A stretch of DNA of 64,000 nt from Lysobacterales bacterium (lineage in GTDB: Bacteria > Pseudomonadota > Gammaproteobacteria > Xanthomonadales > Xanthomonadaceae): the NCBI GenBank assembly GCA_020442465.1, contig JAGRJY010000133.1, positions 62,001 through 126,000 on the forward strand, given 5' to 3'. Positions 53,779 through 62,229 of this stretch are shown one piece after another; position 1 is the first letter of the stretch, and each line of letters begins with the position of its first letter. The notes beneath the pieces were generated by a model. That model was not told the DNA's origin and searched no databases. It was given only the letters and a program-made list of their open reading frames with translations. Made by a program: the position numbers and the translations under genes.

Positions 53779-54465
53779 ATGAAAGTTTCGATGCGTGTGG
53801 GTGCGGCCCTGATGTTGCTTGGCCTGGTCCAGGCCTCGGGCGCGCTCGCCGGTGAAAAGGAAATCCAGAAAGCCCGCGACGCGGTGGTCGTGCTCGACGA
53901 AATCATGCGCGCGCCGGACCAGTCGGTGCCGGCGTCGCTGCTGCGCGACGCCTACGCGGTCGCCGTGATTCCGAACGTGGTCAAGGCGGGTTTCGTGGTC
54001 GGCGGTCGCGGTGGCAAGGGCCTGATCTCGGTGAAGACAGCCAACGGCACCTGGAGCAATCCGAGCTACCTCAAGCTGGCCGGGGCGAGCGTGGGCTTCC
54101 AGGCCGGCGTGCAGGCGACTGACGTGGTGCTGGTGTTTCGCAGCAAGAAGGGCGTCGACACCATCGTCAACGGCAAAGTGACCCTCGGCGGCGACATGTC
54201 GGTCGCGGCCGGTCCGGTCGGGCGCACCGCGCAGGCGTCGACCGACGGTCACTTCAAGGCGGAGATCTATTCCTACTCGCGCGCGCGTGGCCTGTTCGCC
54301 GGCGTCGCGCTCGATGGCGCGATCATCTCGATCGACCACCGTGCGAACCAGTCGATCTACGGCCGCAACACGACGCCGCGGGCGATCTTCGAGGGCCGCG
54401 TGAACATGCCGCCCGGCGAGATCGTCGATCTGCGCGATCGACTCGAGGAATACTCGGCGCGTTGA
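53779..54465 (+). CDS. Secreted SYLF-domain (lipid-binding) protein
   Basis: 228 residues from ATG 53779 with a signal peptide (VGAALMLLGLVQASGALA). The rest is a single SYLF/YSC84 domain: IPNVVKAGFVVGGRGGKGLIS, LAGASVGFQAGVQATDVVLVF, VTLGGDMSVAAGPVGRTA and IYSYSRARGLFAGVALDGA. Eukaryotic relatives bind phosphoinositides; bacterial ones are periplasmic of unknown role. It is transcribed toward the tat genes but separated by 224 bases without evident features. Confidence 0.9.
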   Translation: MKVSMRVGAALMLLGLVQASGALAGEKEIQKARDAVVVLDEIMRAPDQSVPASLLRDAYAVAVIPNVVKAGFVVGGRGGKGLISVKTANGTWSNPSYLKLAGASVGFQAGVQATDVVLVFRSKKGVDTIVNGKVTLGGDMSVAAGPVGRTAQASTDGHFKAEIYSYSRARGLFAGVALDGAIISIDHRANQSIYGRNTTPRAIFEGRVNMPPGEIVDLRDRLEEYSAR

Positions 54466-54689
54466 TGCCTCGTGGCTGAAAGCCGCCGGCTGATCGCAGC
54501 GCAGACTGTGGGCGCGTACACGCCGGCGGGTGACGACAACGCGGTATTCATTCTGGCGGCGCATGCCCGTGACGTCGACTCCCGACATGGCACGCATGGC
54601 GCTTCTGTGTGCGGCCGGGCCGTGATGCCGCATGCATGGCGCAGTGACGCGCTATGCTTCACCTCATCGAATCCCGGGACAGCAAGACA

Positions 54690-54914
54690 ATGGGTAGTTT
54701 GAGCATCTGGCATTGGCTGATCGTGCTTGCGGTAGTGGTGGTGGTGTTCGGCACCAAGAAACTGCGCAACGCCGGTGGCGACCTCGGCGCCGCGATCCGC
54801 AGCTTCAAGAAGGGCCTCAACGAAGGCGAGGACGAAACCGGCAAGCTCGAAGACGGGCAGGACAAGTCGGAATCGTCGCGCGCCTCCAAGCAGCAGGACT
54901 CGGTCAAACGCTGA
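54690..54914 (+). CDS. tatA: Twin-arginine translocase subunit TatA
   Basis: 74 residues. Single N-terminal helix ([21 protein letters not shown]) with the FGTKKLR hinge, followed by the amphipathic helix [15 protein letters not shown] and an acidic, disordered end. It forms the variable pore that passes folded proteins. First gene of the tatABC operon; tatB starts 12 bases downstream. Confidence 0.96.
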   Translation: MGSLSIWHWLIVLAVVVVVFGTKKLRNAGGDLGAAIRSFKKGLNEGEDETGKLEDGQDKSESSRASKQQDSVKR

Positions 54915-54926
54915 CCGGCGCGGTGC

Positions 54927-55331
54927 ATGTTCGACATCGGATTCACCGAACTGCTGCTGGTGGGCGTCGTGGCGCTGATCGTGCTCGGCCCCGAGCGTTT
55001 GCCGCGTGCCGCGCGGATGGCGGGGCTGTGGATGCGCAAGGCACGGGCGAGTTGGTATTCCATGCGCAGCGAGTTCGAGCGCGAGCTCGCCGATGAAGAC
55101 CTGCGGCGCAGCCTGAAACAGGGTGGCGAGCAGGCCAAGGCGCTCAAGCAGGAGATCGAGCAGTCGACGCGGGCGATCGGCGACGAACTGTCTGCCGCGC
55201 CGCGCGCGGCCGAAGAGGCGGTGCAATCGATTCGTCGTGACATCGAGGACGGCGCATCGCCCGACGGGAACACGCCTGGCAGCGAACGCGAGGAAGCCGC
55301 GGTCGCGACCAAGGAAGGCTCGGCCCCGTGA
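54927..55331 (+). CDS. tatB: Twin-arginine translocase subunit TatB
   Basis: 134 residues. MFDIGFTELLLVGVVALIVLG with GPERLPRAARMAG is the TatB signature; the long amphipathic and charged helices (QGGEQAKALKQEIEQ) follow. It forms the substrate receptor with TatC. The stop overlaps the tatC GTG (GTGA). Confidence 0.95.
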   Translation: MFDIGFTELLLVGVVALIVLGPERLPRAARMAGLWMRKARASWYSMRSEFERELADEDLRRSLKQGGEQAKALKQEIEQSTRAIGDELSAAPRAAEEAVQSIRRDIEDGASPDGNTPGSEREEAAVATKEGSAP

Positions 55332-56086
55332 GCGCCGAAGACGCCCCGGAAGAGACCCTGATCAGTCATCTGGTCGAGCTGCGCGCACGATTGCTGCGCG
55401 CGGTGGTGGCGGTGCTGGTGGTCTTTCTTGCCTTGCTGCCCTTCGCCCAGCGGCTGTACACCGAGTTTGCCGAGCCGCTGCTGCGGGCCCTGCCCAAGGG
55501 CGCACAGATCATCGCGATCGACGTGGCCAGCCCGTTCTTCGCGCCGATCAAGCTCGCCTTTGTGGTGGCGATCCTGATCGCGATGCCGGCGGTGATCTAC
55601 CAGGCCTGGGCATTCGTCGCCCCGGGCCTGTACCGCCACGAACAGCGTCTCGCCAGGCCGCTGCTGTTTTCCGCGGCGATCCTGTTCTACGCCGGGTGCG
55701 CGTTCGCCTGGTATCTGGTGCTGCCGACCGTGTTCAAGTTCCTCACCGCGGTCACCCCGGATGGCGTCGCGATGATGACCGACATCAGCCGCTATCTGGA
55801 TTTCGTGCTGGTGATCTTCCTCGCGTTCGGATTCTGCTTCGAGGTGCCGGTCGCGGTGGTGATCCTGGTGCTGCTGGGATGGGTGGATGTGGCGCAGCTG
55901 CGTGAGGCGCGCGGCTACGTGATCGTCGGTGCGTTCGTGATCGCCGCCATCCTGACCCCGCCTGACGTCGTCTCGCAGCTGATGCTGGCGGTGCCGATGT
56001 GCCTGCTGTACGAGGCCGGCATCTTCACCGCGCGCTGGTTGCCGCGTCAGACCCGCTCGGCGGACCAGGCCTCGGGAGCCGGCTGA
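55328..56086 (+). CDS. tatC: Twin-arginine translocase subunit TatC
   Basis: 252 residues from GTG 55328, six transmembrane helices. LISHLVELRARLLRAVV is the conserved cytoplasmic N-terminus that binds twin-arginine signals; YQAWAFVAPGLYRHEQR and the FGFCFEVPVAVVIL helix with its Glu are conserved. It recognises signal peptides. End of the tat operon, facing ahcY. Confidence 0.96.
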   Translation: MSAEDAPEETLISHLVELRARLLRAVVAVLVVFLALLPFAQRLYTEFAEPLLRALPKGAQIIAIDVASPFFAPIKLAFVVAILIAMPAVIYQAWAFVAPGLYRHEQRLARPLLFSAAILFYAGCAFAWYLVLPTVFKFLTAVTPDGVAMMTDISRYLDFVLVIFLAFGFCFEVPVAVVILVLLGWVDVAQLREARGYVIVGAFVIAAILTPPDVVSQLMLAVPMCLLYEAGIFTARWLPRQTRSADQASGAG

Positions 56087-56162
56087 GCGTCGGCCGGATG
56101 AGCCGCGCTGACTGACTCCGCTCGGCTGTTCACGATCTCCTCGCGGCGCGCGTGCAGGCGCC

Positions 56163-56190
56163 AAAGAAAACGGGCGCCGAAGCGCCCGTC
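56163..56190 (-). terminator. Rho-independent terminator of ahcY
   Basis: On the minus strand ACGGGCGC pairs with GCGCCCGT around a short loop, followed by TTTCTTT, 25 bases past the ahcY stop. It may also serve tatC, which ends 76 bases away in the opposite direction. Confidence 0.82.
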
Positions 56191-56215
56191 GTCGTGCATC
56201 GATGAAACGTATGGC

Positions 56216-57658
56216 TCAGTAGCGGTAGTGCTCGGGCTTGTACGGCCCTTCCACCGGCACGCCGATGTAGTCGGCCTGTTCCTGGGTGAGCTTCGTCAGC
56301 TTCACGCCGATCTGCTCGAGGTGCAGACGAGCGACTTCTTCGTCCAGCTTCTTCGGCAGACGGTAGACCGTCTTCTGGTAGCTGTCCTTGTTGGCCCACA
56401 GGTCGATCTGGGCCAGCGTCTGGTTGGAGAAGCTGTTCGACATCACGAAGCTCGGGTGACCGTGGGCGCAGCCCAGGTTCACCAGACGGCCTTCAGCCAG
56501 CAGGTACAGCGAGCGGCCGCTGTCCTTGAACGTGTAGCGGTCGACCTGCGGCTTGATGGTGTCACGCTCGGCACGACCCGCGGTGACTTCGGCGTTGAGC
56601 CTTTCGACCTGGATCTCGTTGTCGAAGTGGCCGATGTTGCAGACCAGCGTCTTGTCCTTCATCGCCTGCATGTGGTCGAGGCGGATGATGTCGCGGTTGC
56701 CGGTGGTGGTGACGAAGATGTCGGCCTCGTGAATGACGTCCTCGATGGTCTTCACCTCGAAGCCTTCCATGGCTGCCTGCAGCGCATTGATCGGGTCGAT
56801 CTCGGTGACGATCACGCGGGCGCCCTGGTTGCGCAGCGAGTGTGCCGAACCCTTGCCGACGTCACCGTAGCCGCAGACCACCGCGGTCTTGCCGGCGATC
56901 ATCAGGTCGGTAGCGCGCTTGATCGCGTCGACCAGCGATTCGCGGCAGCCGTAGAGGTTGTCGAACTTCGACTTGGTGACCGAATCGTTGACGTTGATCG
57001 CGGGCACCAGCAGCTTGCCGGCTTCCATCATCTGGTACAGGCGATGCACGCCGGTGGTGGTTTCTTCGGACACGCCGCGCCATTCGCTGGCGACGACCTT
57101 CCAGAAGCCCGGACGCTCGCTCTTGGTGCGCTTGAGCAGATTCTTGATCACCTGCTCCTCGTGGTTCGAGGACGGCGTGTCGACCCAGTTGTCGCCGTTC
57201 TCCATGTCCACGCCCTTGTGGATCAGCAGGGTCGCGTCACCGCCATCGTCGACGATCAGCTCCGGACCTTTCATGCCGGGGTGGGTCAGCATGTCGAGCG
57301 TGCAGTCCCAGTACTCCTCCAGCGACTCGCCCTTCCAGGCGAACACCGGGATGCCGGTCGCGGCGATCGCGGCGGCGGCGTCGTCCTGGGTCGAGAAGAT
57401 GTTGCAGCTGGCCCAGCGCACGTTGGCGCCGAGTGCCGACAACGTCTCGATCAGCACCGCGGTTTCCTTGGTCATGTGCAGCGAGCCGGATACGCGCACG
57501 CCGGCCAGCGGCTTGAGCGGGGCGTACTTGGCGCGGATCTGCATCAGGCCGGGCATTTCTTCCTCGGCCATGCGGATGCGCTTGCGGCCGAGTTCGGCCA
57601 GCGACATGTCACGGACTTTGAAATCCTGCGTGGGCAGGTCTTTGACTACAGCGTTCAT
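56216..57658 (-). CDS. ahcY: S-adenosylhomocysteine hydrolase
   Basis: 480 residues, the longer bacterial form. Splits S-adenosylhomocysteine into adenosine and homocysteine, clearing the inhibitor left by methyltransferases. Substrate residues in [19 protein letters not shown] site [18 protein letters not shown]-terminal [10 protein letters not shown] reaches the NAD of the neighbouring subunit. The ATG at 57658 has GGAG eight bases upstream. Its leader carries an SAH riboswitch. Confidence 0.97.
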   Translation of the reverse strand: MNAVVKDLPTQDFKVRDMSLAELGRKRIRMAEEEMPGLMQIRAKYAPLKPLAGVRVSGSLHMTKETAVLIETLSALGANVRWASCNIFSTQDDAAAAIAATGIPVFAWKGESLEEYWDCTLDMLTHPGMKGPELIVDDGGDATLLIHKGVDMENGDNWVDTPSSNHEEQVIKNLLKRTKSERPGFWKVVASEWRGVSEETTTGVHRLYQMMEAGKLLVPAINVNDSVTKSKFDNLYGCRESLVDAIKRATDLMIAGKTAVVCGYGDVGKGSAHSLRNQGARVIVTEIDPINALQAAMEGFEVKTIEDVIHEADIFVTTTGNRDIIRLDHMQAMKDKTLVCNIGHFDNEIQVERLNAEVTAGRAERDTIKPQVDRYTFKDSGRSLYLLAEGRLVNLGCAHGHPSFVMSNSFSNQTLAQIDLWANKDSYQKTVYRLPKKLDEEVARLHLEQIGVKLTKLTQEQADYIGVPVEGPYKPEHYRY

Positions 57659-57680
57659 GGGCGTTTGCTCCAGTGGATTG

Positions 57681-57752
57681 AGCGGGCGCCGTTGCGTTGC
57701 GTTCCCGCGCCGAGCCTGAGCCGGGAGTCCGGCATGCAGCGCCCCTCGGCGG
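57681..57752 (-). promoter_or_regulatory. SAH riboswitch in the ahcY leader
   Basis: On the minus strand the leader reads CCGAGGGGCGCUGC, a short hairpin, then CAGGCUCGG, and after a spacer CAACGGCGCCCGCU. These are the conserved blocks of the SAH riboswitch (GAGGAGCGCUGC; CAGGCUCG; AACGGCGCUC). The first and second close P1, and GGGCGC pairs with the late GCGCCC as the family's pseudoknot; a G-C replaces the usual A-U on both sides. It ends 22 bases before the ahcY start, placing it to switch on expression when SAH accumulates. Confidence 0.92.
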
Positions 57753-58023
57753 GGTGATCGTGGGCGGCCGGGGATTCAGGCACGCCGCGCGGGCGCCATT
57801 GTACCGGCATCGCCGACGGGCTGCCGCCCCCCGAACGGGTCATTTCGGATCAAATCGGAACGAATATTGAGCGGAAATTTAACTTTCTATCGCTTTTGTC
57901 ACGAATTCGGGGTATTGTCCGCAACGCTGTTTGCCAGGGTCACAGTGAATCGTGTCCTGATGTTGTCGATCCACCGATCTGCGCCATCGATCGTTCTCGG
58001 TATTCCTAGCAACCAGTACTGAT

Positions 58024-58042
58024 CCACGGGATGGTCCCGTGG
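58024..58042 (+). promoter_or_regulatory. Hairpin in the cold-shock gene leader
   Basis: CCACGGGA pairs perfectly with TCCCGTGG around a TGG loop, about 20 bases ahead of the AAAGGAG ribosome-binding site. Cold-shock mRNAs are often controlled by structured leaders; the hairpin may act in that way (inference). Confidence 0.55.
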
Positions 58043-58076
58043 TTCTCTCCATCGTTGCTTACAAAGGAGCATCAAG

Positions 58077-58286
58077 ATGTCTGATCGTCAGACCGGTACC
58101 GTCAAGTGGTTCAACGACGCCAAGGGCTTCGGCTTCATCACGCCGGAAAGCGGCCCCGACCTGTTCGTGCACTTCCGTTCCATCCAGGGTTCGGGCTTCA
58201 AGACCCTGCAGGAAGGCCAGAAGGTGAGCTTCAAGGCCGTCCAGGGCCAGAAGGGCATGCAGGCTGACGAGGTGCAGGCGCTGTAA
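58077..58286 (+). CDS. Cold-shock protein, CspA family
   Basis: 69 residues. [19 protein letters not shown] contains RNP1-like KGFGFI, and [10 protein letters not shown] the RNP2-like motif FVHF. Single OB-fold RNA chaperone binding single-stranded nucleic acid. A strong AAAGGAG precedes the ATG and an ideal terminator follows. Codon use and signals suggest high expression. Confidence 0.96.
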   Translation: MSDRQTGTVKWFNDAKGFGFITPESGPDLFVHFRSIQGSGFKTLQEGQKVSFKAVQGQKGMQADEVQAL

Positions 58287-58312
58287 GCGTCCTGTTCACT
58301 CGAAGTCTCGAG

Positions 58313-58343
58313 AACGCCGGCCTCGCGCCGGCGTTTTCTTTTT
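58313..58343 (+). terminator. Rho-independent terminator of the cold-shock gene
   Basis: Stem AACGCCGGC/GCCGGCGTT with a five-base loop, followed by TTTTCTTTTTT. Confidence 0.92.
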
Positions 58344-58456
58344 TGGCCAGCGAAACGATGCATGTCGCCGCGCGCTCGCTGGCCGGTGACAGCCGGGATG
58401 CAGACAGGCCGAGCGCGGTGGCGCTACGATGACCGCCTGCAGCCGAGGTGCAAGCG

Positions 58457-58831
58457 ATGCTCTGTCCGAAATGCCATGCCGCCATGGAACACGTGGTGAT
58501 CGACAACACCCAGGTCGACCGGTGCACCGAGTGCCGCGGGCTGTGGTTCGATCTGGAAGAGCATGAAGAGCTGAAGGCGCATGCCGACGCGCTGGACACC
58601 GGCGACCCGGCGCTCGGCAGCCTGCAGAACGCGATCGATCGCATTCGCTGCCCGATCTGTCCGGGCGATCAGCTGATGATCCGCATGGTCGACCCCAAGC
58701 AGCCGCACATCTGGTTCGAAAGCTGTGGCGTCTGCCACGGCCGCTTCTACGACGCCGGCGAGTTCAAGGACTTCGCCGACTTCACGGTCGCGGAGTGGTT
58801 TCGCAGCCTGCGTTCCACGCCCCGACCCTGA
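58457..58831 (+). CDS. Double zinc-ribbon protein (TFIIB-type zf)
   Basis: 124 residues from ATG 58457, six bases after GAGGTG. First ribbon MLCPKCHAAMEHVVID...DRCTECRGLWFDLEE is the zf-TFIIB form; the second is IRCPICPGDQLMIRM with ESCGVCHGRFYDAGEF. W-F-D-x-x-E after the first pair is typical. Probably cytoplasmic, nucleic-acid or protein binding; no known function. Confidence 0.87.
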   Translation: MLCPKCHAAMEHVVIDNTQVDRCTECRGLWFDLEEHEELKAHADALDTGDPALGSLQNAIDRIRCPICPGDQLMIRMVDPKQPHIWFESCGVCHGRFYDAGEFKDFADFTVAEWFRSLRSTPRP

Positions 58832-58913
58832 CGAATCTGCCCGGTCGGCAGGTATGGCCCTGTCGCCACCTGACCGCTGCGGGACGGATTCAGTTTCGTT
58901 GCCGGTCTGCAGC

Positions 58914-59726
58914 TCAGCCATAGCGGTCGAGTACCGCCTGCACGCTGGCCCGGTAGCCCGCGCCGAACAGGCAAAGATGATTGAGCAGGGGATACAGGTT
59001 CAGCAGCGGCGATGACGCGCGCCAGTCGGCGATGCCGCCCTGCGCTTCGTAAGCCGCGAACAACGATGGCGGCGGGGCAGCGAACAGGGTGAGCATGGCG
59101 AGATCGCCCGCCGCCCAGCCGTAGTGCACCGCGCCGGCATCGATCAGGGCCAGTTCGCCATTCGTGCACGCATGCAGATTGCCCAGCCAGAGATCGCCGT
59201 GAACGAGCACGGCGGGGGACTCGGGCAGCCAGTCGGCAAGGCGTGCGCACAACCGGTCGATGCGGCCGGTCTGGTTCGCGTCGAGCATTCCCAGATCGCG
59301 CGCGCGTCGGGTGAGCGGCTGCAGCCTGCGTTCGGCGAAGAAACGGAATCCATCCGCTTCAGGCCGATTGTCCTGCGGGGTGTCGCCGACGAACCCGTCG
59401 CAGCCGAAGCCGAACGCGCCACCGCGCCGGGCATGCAGCGCCGCCAGCGCCGCGCCCGCGCGCGCCCAGTCGTCGTCCGAGGGACGGCCTCGGCCCAGAT
59501 CCTCGAGCGCGATCGCCCGGGCGGAGACGGCCACCACGCGCGGCGTGCGCAGGGCTCGAGCAGCGGATAGCGCGGCCAGTCCGGTCGCCTCCGCAGCAAA
59601 GAATCCGGGCGGAGCGTGGCGGCGGCGTTTCACCACGATGCGCGCACCCTCCCCGGTGATCATCGCGCTGATGCCGTCGCGACCTTGATCCCAGTCGGAG
59701 GGCAATGCGCGGTGCGAGGCGTCCAT
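58914..59726 (-). CDS. Fructosamine/aminoglycoside kinase-like protein
   Basis: 270 residues from ATG 59726; ATG 59738 is a possible alternative. The kinase-like fold shows VVKRRRHAPPGFFAAEATGL (Lys-Glu pair), the catalytic loop VLVHGDLWLGNL and metal-binding Asp in LIDAGAVHYG. GDLWLGN is specific to fructosamine-3-kinase-like proteins. These phosphorylate ketoamines made by non-enzymatic glycation and so repair proteins; the exact substrate is unknown here. The DFG-equivalent is D-A-G. Confidence 0.88.
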   Translation of the reverse strand: MDASHRALPSDWDQGRDGISAMITGEGARIVVKRRRHAPPGFFAAEATGLAALSAARALRTPRVVAVSARAIALEDLGRGRPSDDDWARAGAALAALHARRGGAFGFGCDGFVGDTPQDNRPEADGFRFFAERRLQPLTRRARDLGMLDANQTGRIDRLCARLADWLPESPAVLVHGDLWLGNLHACTNGELALIDAGAVHYGWAAGDLAMLTLFAAPPPSLFAAYEAQGGIADWRASSPLLNLYPLLNHLCLFGAGYRASVQAVLDRYG

Positions 59727-59856
59727 GAGGACCACCATAGCGCAGGGAGACGCGGCATCCGCGCTCAGCCTCCCGCACGACGCGGCGACGGGACAGGCGC
59801 ATGCAACGGCATGTCTTCCGCGAGGGGCCTGCGTACCCGGCAAAGCACCCAAACGA

Positions 59857-59880
59857 GACGGCCGCCTTGCGGCGGCCGTC
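59857..59880 (-). terminator. Hairpin downstream of metK
   Basis: A perfect 10-bp stem (GACGGCCGCC/GGCGGCCGTC) around a TTGC loop, 24 bases after the metK stop. No T-run follows, so it may act with Rho or in mRNA protection. Confidence 0.6.
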
Positions 59881-59904
59881 TGCGTCAGCGCGTGGGGCGA
59901 GGGG

Positions 59905-61119
59905 TCAGCCCTTGAGGCCGGCGTCCGCGCGCAGCGCGGCGGCGCGATCGGTTTTCTCCCATGAGAAAGCCGTCGCCTTGACCTTCTTGCCATTGGCGCC
60001 GATGTACTCGAAGTCGTACGGCGTGCGACCGAAGTGGCCGTAGGCGGCGGTCGGCTGATACATCGGGTGGATCAGGTCGAGCATCTTCAGGATGCCGTAC
60101 GGACGCAGATCGAAGTGGCGGCGCACCAGCTTGACGATCTTGTCGTCGGCGATCTTGCCCGTGCCGAACGTGGTCACCGAGATCGAGGTCGGTTCGGCGA
60201 CGCCGATCGCATAGCTGACCTGGATCTCGCAGCGATCAGCCAGGCCGGCCGCGACGATGTTCTTGGCCACGTAACGCGCCGCGTAGGCGGCGGAGCGATC
60301 GACCTTGGACGGATCCTTGCCCGAGAACGCGCCACCGCCGTGGCGTGCCCAGCCGCCGTAGGTGTCGACGATGATCTTGCGGCCGGTCAGACCGCAGTCG
60401 CCCACCGGGCCGCCGATCACGAACTTGCCGGTCGGGTTGATGTGGAACTTGGTGCCCTTGTGCAGCAGCTTGGCCGGCAGCACGGGCTTGATGATCTCCT
60501 CGCGCACCGCTTCCACCAGATCCTTCTGCTTCACACCCGGGTCGTGCTGGGTCGAGAGCACCACGGCGTCGATGGCGACCGCCTTGTCGTTCTCGTAGCG
60601 CAGGGTGACCTGCGACTTCGCATCCGGGCGCAGCCACGGCAGCGGCGACTTCTTTGCCTTGCGCACCTTGGCCTGGCGCTCGACCAGACGATGCGAGTAG
60701 TAGATCGCCGCCGGCATCGCTTCCTTGGTTTCATTGGTGGCGTAGCCGAACATCAGGCCCTGGTCGCCCGCACCCTGTTCTTCCGGCTTCTTGCGGTCGA
60801 CGCCCTGGTTGATGTCGGGCGACTGCTTGCCGATCAGATTGAGCACGCCGCAGGTCTCGCCGTCGAAGCCGACGTGCGAGCTGTTGTAGCCGATGTCGAG
60901 AATGACCTGACGGGTCAGCGTCTCCAGGTCGACCCACGCCGTGGTGGTGACTTCGCCGGCCACGATGGCGACGCCGGTCTTCACCAGCGTCTCGCAGGCC
61001 ACGCGCGCACGACCGTCCTGGGCGAGGATGGCATCGAGCACGGCGTCGGAGATCTGGTCGGCGACCTTGTCCGGATGACCTTCGGACACCGACTCGGAGG
61101 TGAAGAGGAAGTTGCTCAT
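59905..61119 (-). CDS. metK: S-adenosylmethionine synthetase
   Basis: 404 residues. Makes SAM from methionine and [23 protein letters not shown] holds the ATP-binding His, [15 protein letters not shown] and [18 protein letters not shown] the substrate and phosphate motifs. An insertion near residues 145-180 ([20 protein letters not shown]) follows the family. With ahcY on the same strand it forms the SAM cycle of this locus. Its ribosome-binding site is in a hairpin. Confidence 0.97.
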   Translation of the reverse strand: MSNFLFTSESVSEGHPDKVADQISDAVLDAILAQDGRARVACETLVKTGVAIVAGEVTTTAWVDLETLTRQVILDIGYNSSHVGFDGETCGVLNLIGKQSPDINQGVDRKKPEEQGAGDQGLMFGYATNETKEAMPAAIYYSHRLVERQAKVRKAKKSPLPWLRPDAKSQVTLRYENDKAVAIDAVVLSTQHDPGVKQKDLVEAVREEIIKPVLPAKLLHKGTKFHINPTGKFVIGGPVGDCGLTGRKIIVDTYGGWARHGGGAFSGKDPSKVDRSAAYAARYVAKNIVAAGLADRCEIQVSYAIGVAEPTSISVTTFGTGKIADDKIVKLVRRHFDLRPYGILKMLDLIHPMYQPTAAYGHFGRTPYDFEYIGANGKKVKATAFSWEKTDRAAALRADAGLKG

Positions 61120-61129
61120 CGTGGCTTAT

Positions 61130-61153
61130 ATCCTTTGATTCGGATGAAAGGAT
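61130..61153 (-). promoter_or_regulatory. Hairpin covering the metK ribosome-binding site
   Basis: On the minus strand ATCCTTT (61153-61147) pairs with AAAGGAT (61136-61130) across a 10-base loop. AAAGGA is the only good Shine-Dalgarno for the ATG at 61119, so folding would block initiation. No known SAM riboswitch class fits by eye. Confidence 0.65.
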
Positions 61154-61227
61154 GGATTTTTCGGGCGCGCATGATACAGCAAATCCGTGACCCCTGCCGG
61201 CCCGGAGGCGGGGCGTGGTGCGGGCGT

Positions 61228-62229
61228 TCAGTCGCGGTGGTCGTCGGCGAAGATCGCCACGCCGCGACGGCCGTCGCGGCGGATCCAGCCGCGGTACATG
61301 CCGGCCGTGTTGAAGGGCAGGGCGATGTTGCCGTCGCGGTCGATGGCGATCAGCCCGCCGTCGCCGCCCAGCTGCGCCACGGCGTCGAGCACCTCACGGC
61401 TGGCCTGTTCGATGGGCTGACCGGCGTAGCGCATGCGCGCGCACAGATCGTGGGCGACGGCGGCGCGAATGAAGAATTCGCCCCAGCCTGTGGCGGAGAC
61501 GGCACATCGGTCGTCGGCGTAGGTTCCGGCGCCGATGATCGGCGAGTCGCCGACCCGGCCCCAGCGCTTGTTGGTCATGCCGCCGGTCGAAGTGGCCGCG
61601 GCCAGCCTGCCCTGCCGGTCGACCGCGACGGCGCCGACGGTGCCGAAATAGGTGCCCGGCATCGGTGCCAGGTCGGCGCCGGCACGCTCTTTCGCGCGCG
61701 CCGCCTCGAGCTGCTTCCAGCGCGCGTCGGTGCGGAAGTAGGACGGATCGACGAGGTCGATACCCTGACCGCGGGCGAACTGTTCGGCGCCGTCGCCGAT
61801 CAGCATGACGTGCGGCGAGTGCTCCATCACCGCGCGCGCCAGGCGGATCGGGTTGCGCACGCGATGGACCGCCGCGATGGCGCCGGCCCGGCGCGTCGCG
61901 CCGTCCATGATCGAAGCGTCGAGTTCGTTGACGCCCTCGGCGTTGAACACCGCGCCGTGCCCGGCGTTGAACCAGGGCGAGTCCTCGAGGATCACCAGCG
62001 CGGCAGTTACCGCATCGAGCGCACTGCCGTCGGCTTTCAGCACCGACTCGCCGGCATCCAGCGCCGCATCGAGCGCGGCGCGCACGGCGGCTTCCTTGTC
62101 GGCGTCGAGATCGGTACGGCTCAGCGTGCCCGCGCCGCCGTGGATGGCGAACGCGAACTCAGCCGCGGCCACGGCGCCCGGAACCGGCAGCAGGCACAGG
62201 GCGAGCAAGGTGATACGCAGCAGGTTCAT
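61228..62229 (-). CDS. Secreted isoaspartyl peptidase/L-asparaginase (Ntn hydrolase)
   Basis: 333 residues. Signal peptide LRITLLALCLLPVPGAVAA. FAIHGGAGTLSR opens the plant-type asparaginase family; autocleavage should occur before the Thr in GTYFGTVGAVAVD (about T198), freeing the nucleophile. STGGMTNKRWGRVGDSPIIGAGTYAD binds the substrate. It acts on isoaspartyl dipeptides or asparagine in the periplasm. Its ATG overlaps the stop of the sensor kinase (ATGA), so it is the third gene of that operon. Confidence 0.94.
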   Translation of the reverse strand: MNLLRITLLALCLLPVPGAVAAAEFAFAIHGGAGTLSRTDLDADKEAAVRAALDAALDAGESVLKADGSALDAVTAALVILEDSPWFNAGHGAVFNAEGVNELDASIMDGATRRAGAIAAVHRVRNPIRLARAVMEHSPHVMLIGDGAEQFARGQGIDLVDPSYFRTDARWKQLEAARAKERAGADLAPMPGTYFGTVGAVAVDRQGRLAAATSTGGMTNKRWGRVGDSPIIGAGTYADDRCAVSATGWGEFFIRAAVAHDLCARMRYAGQPIEQASREVLDAVAQLGGDGGLIAIDRDGNIALPFNTAGMYRGWIRRDGRRGVAIFADDHRD

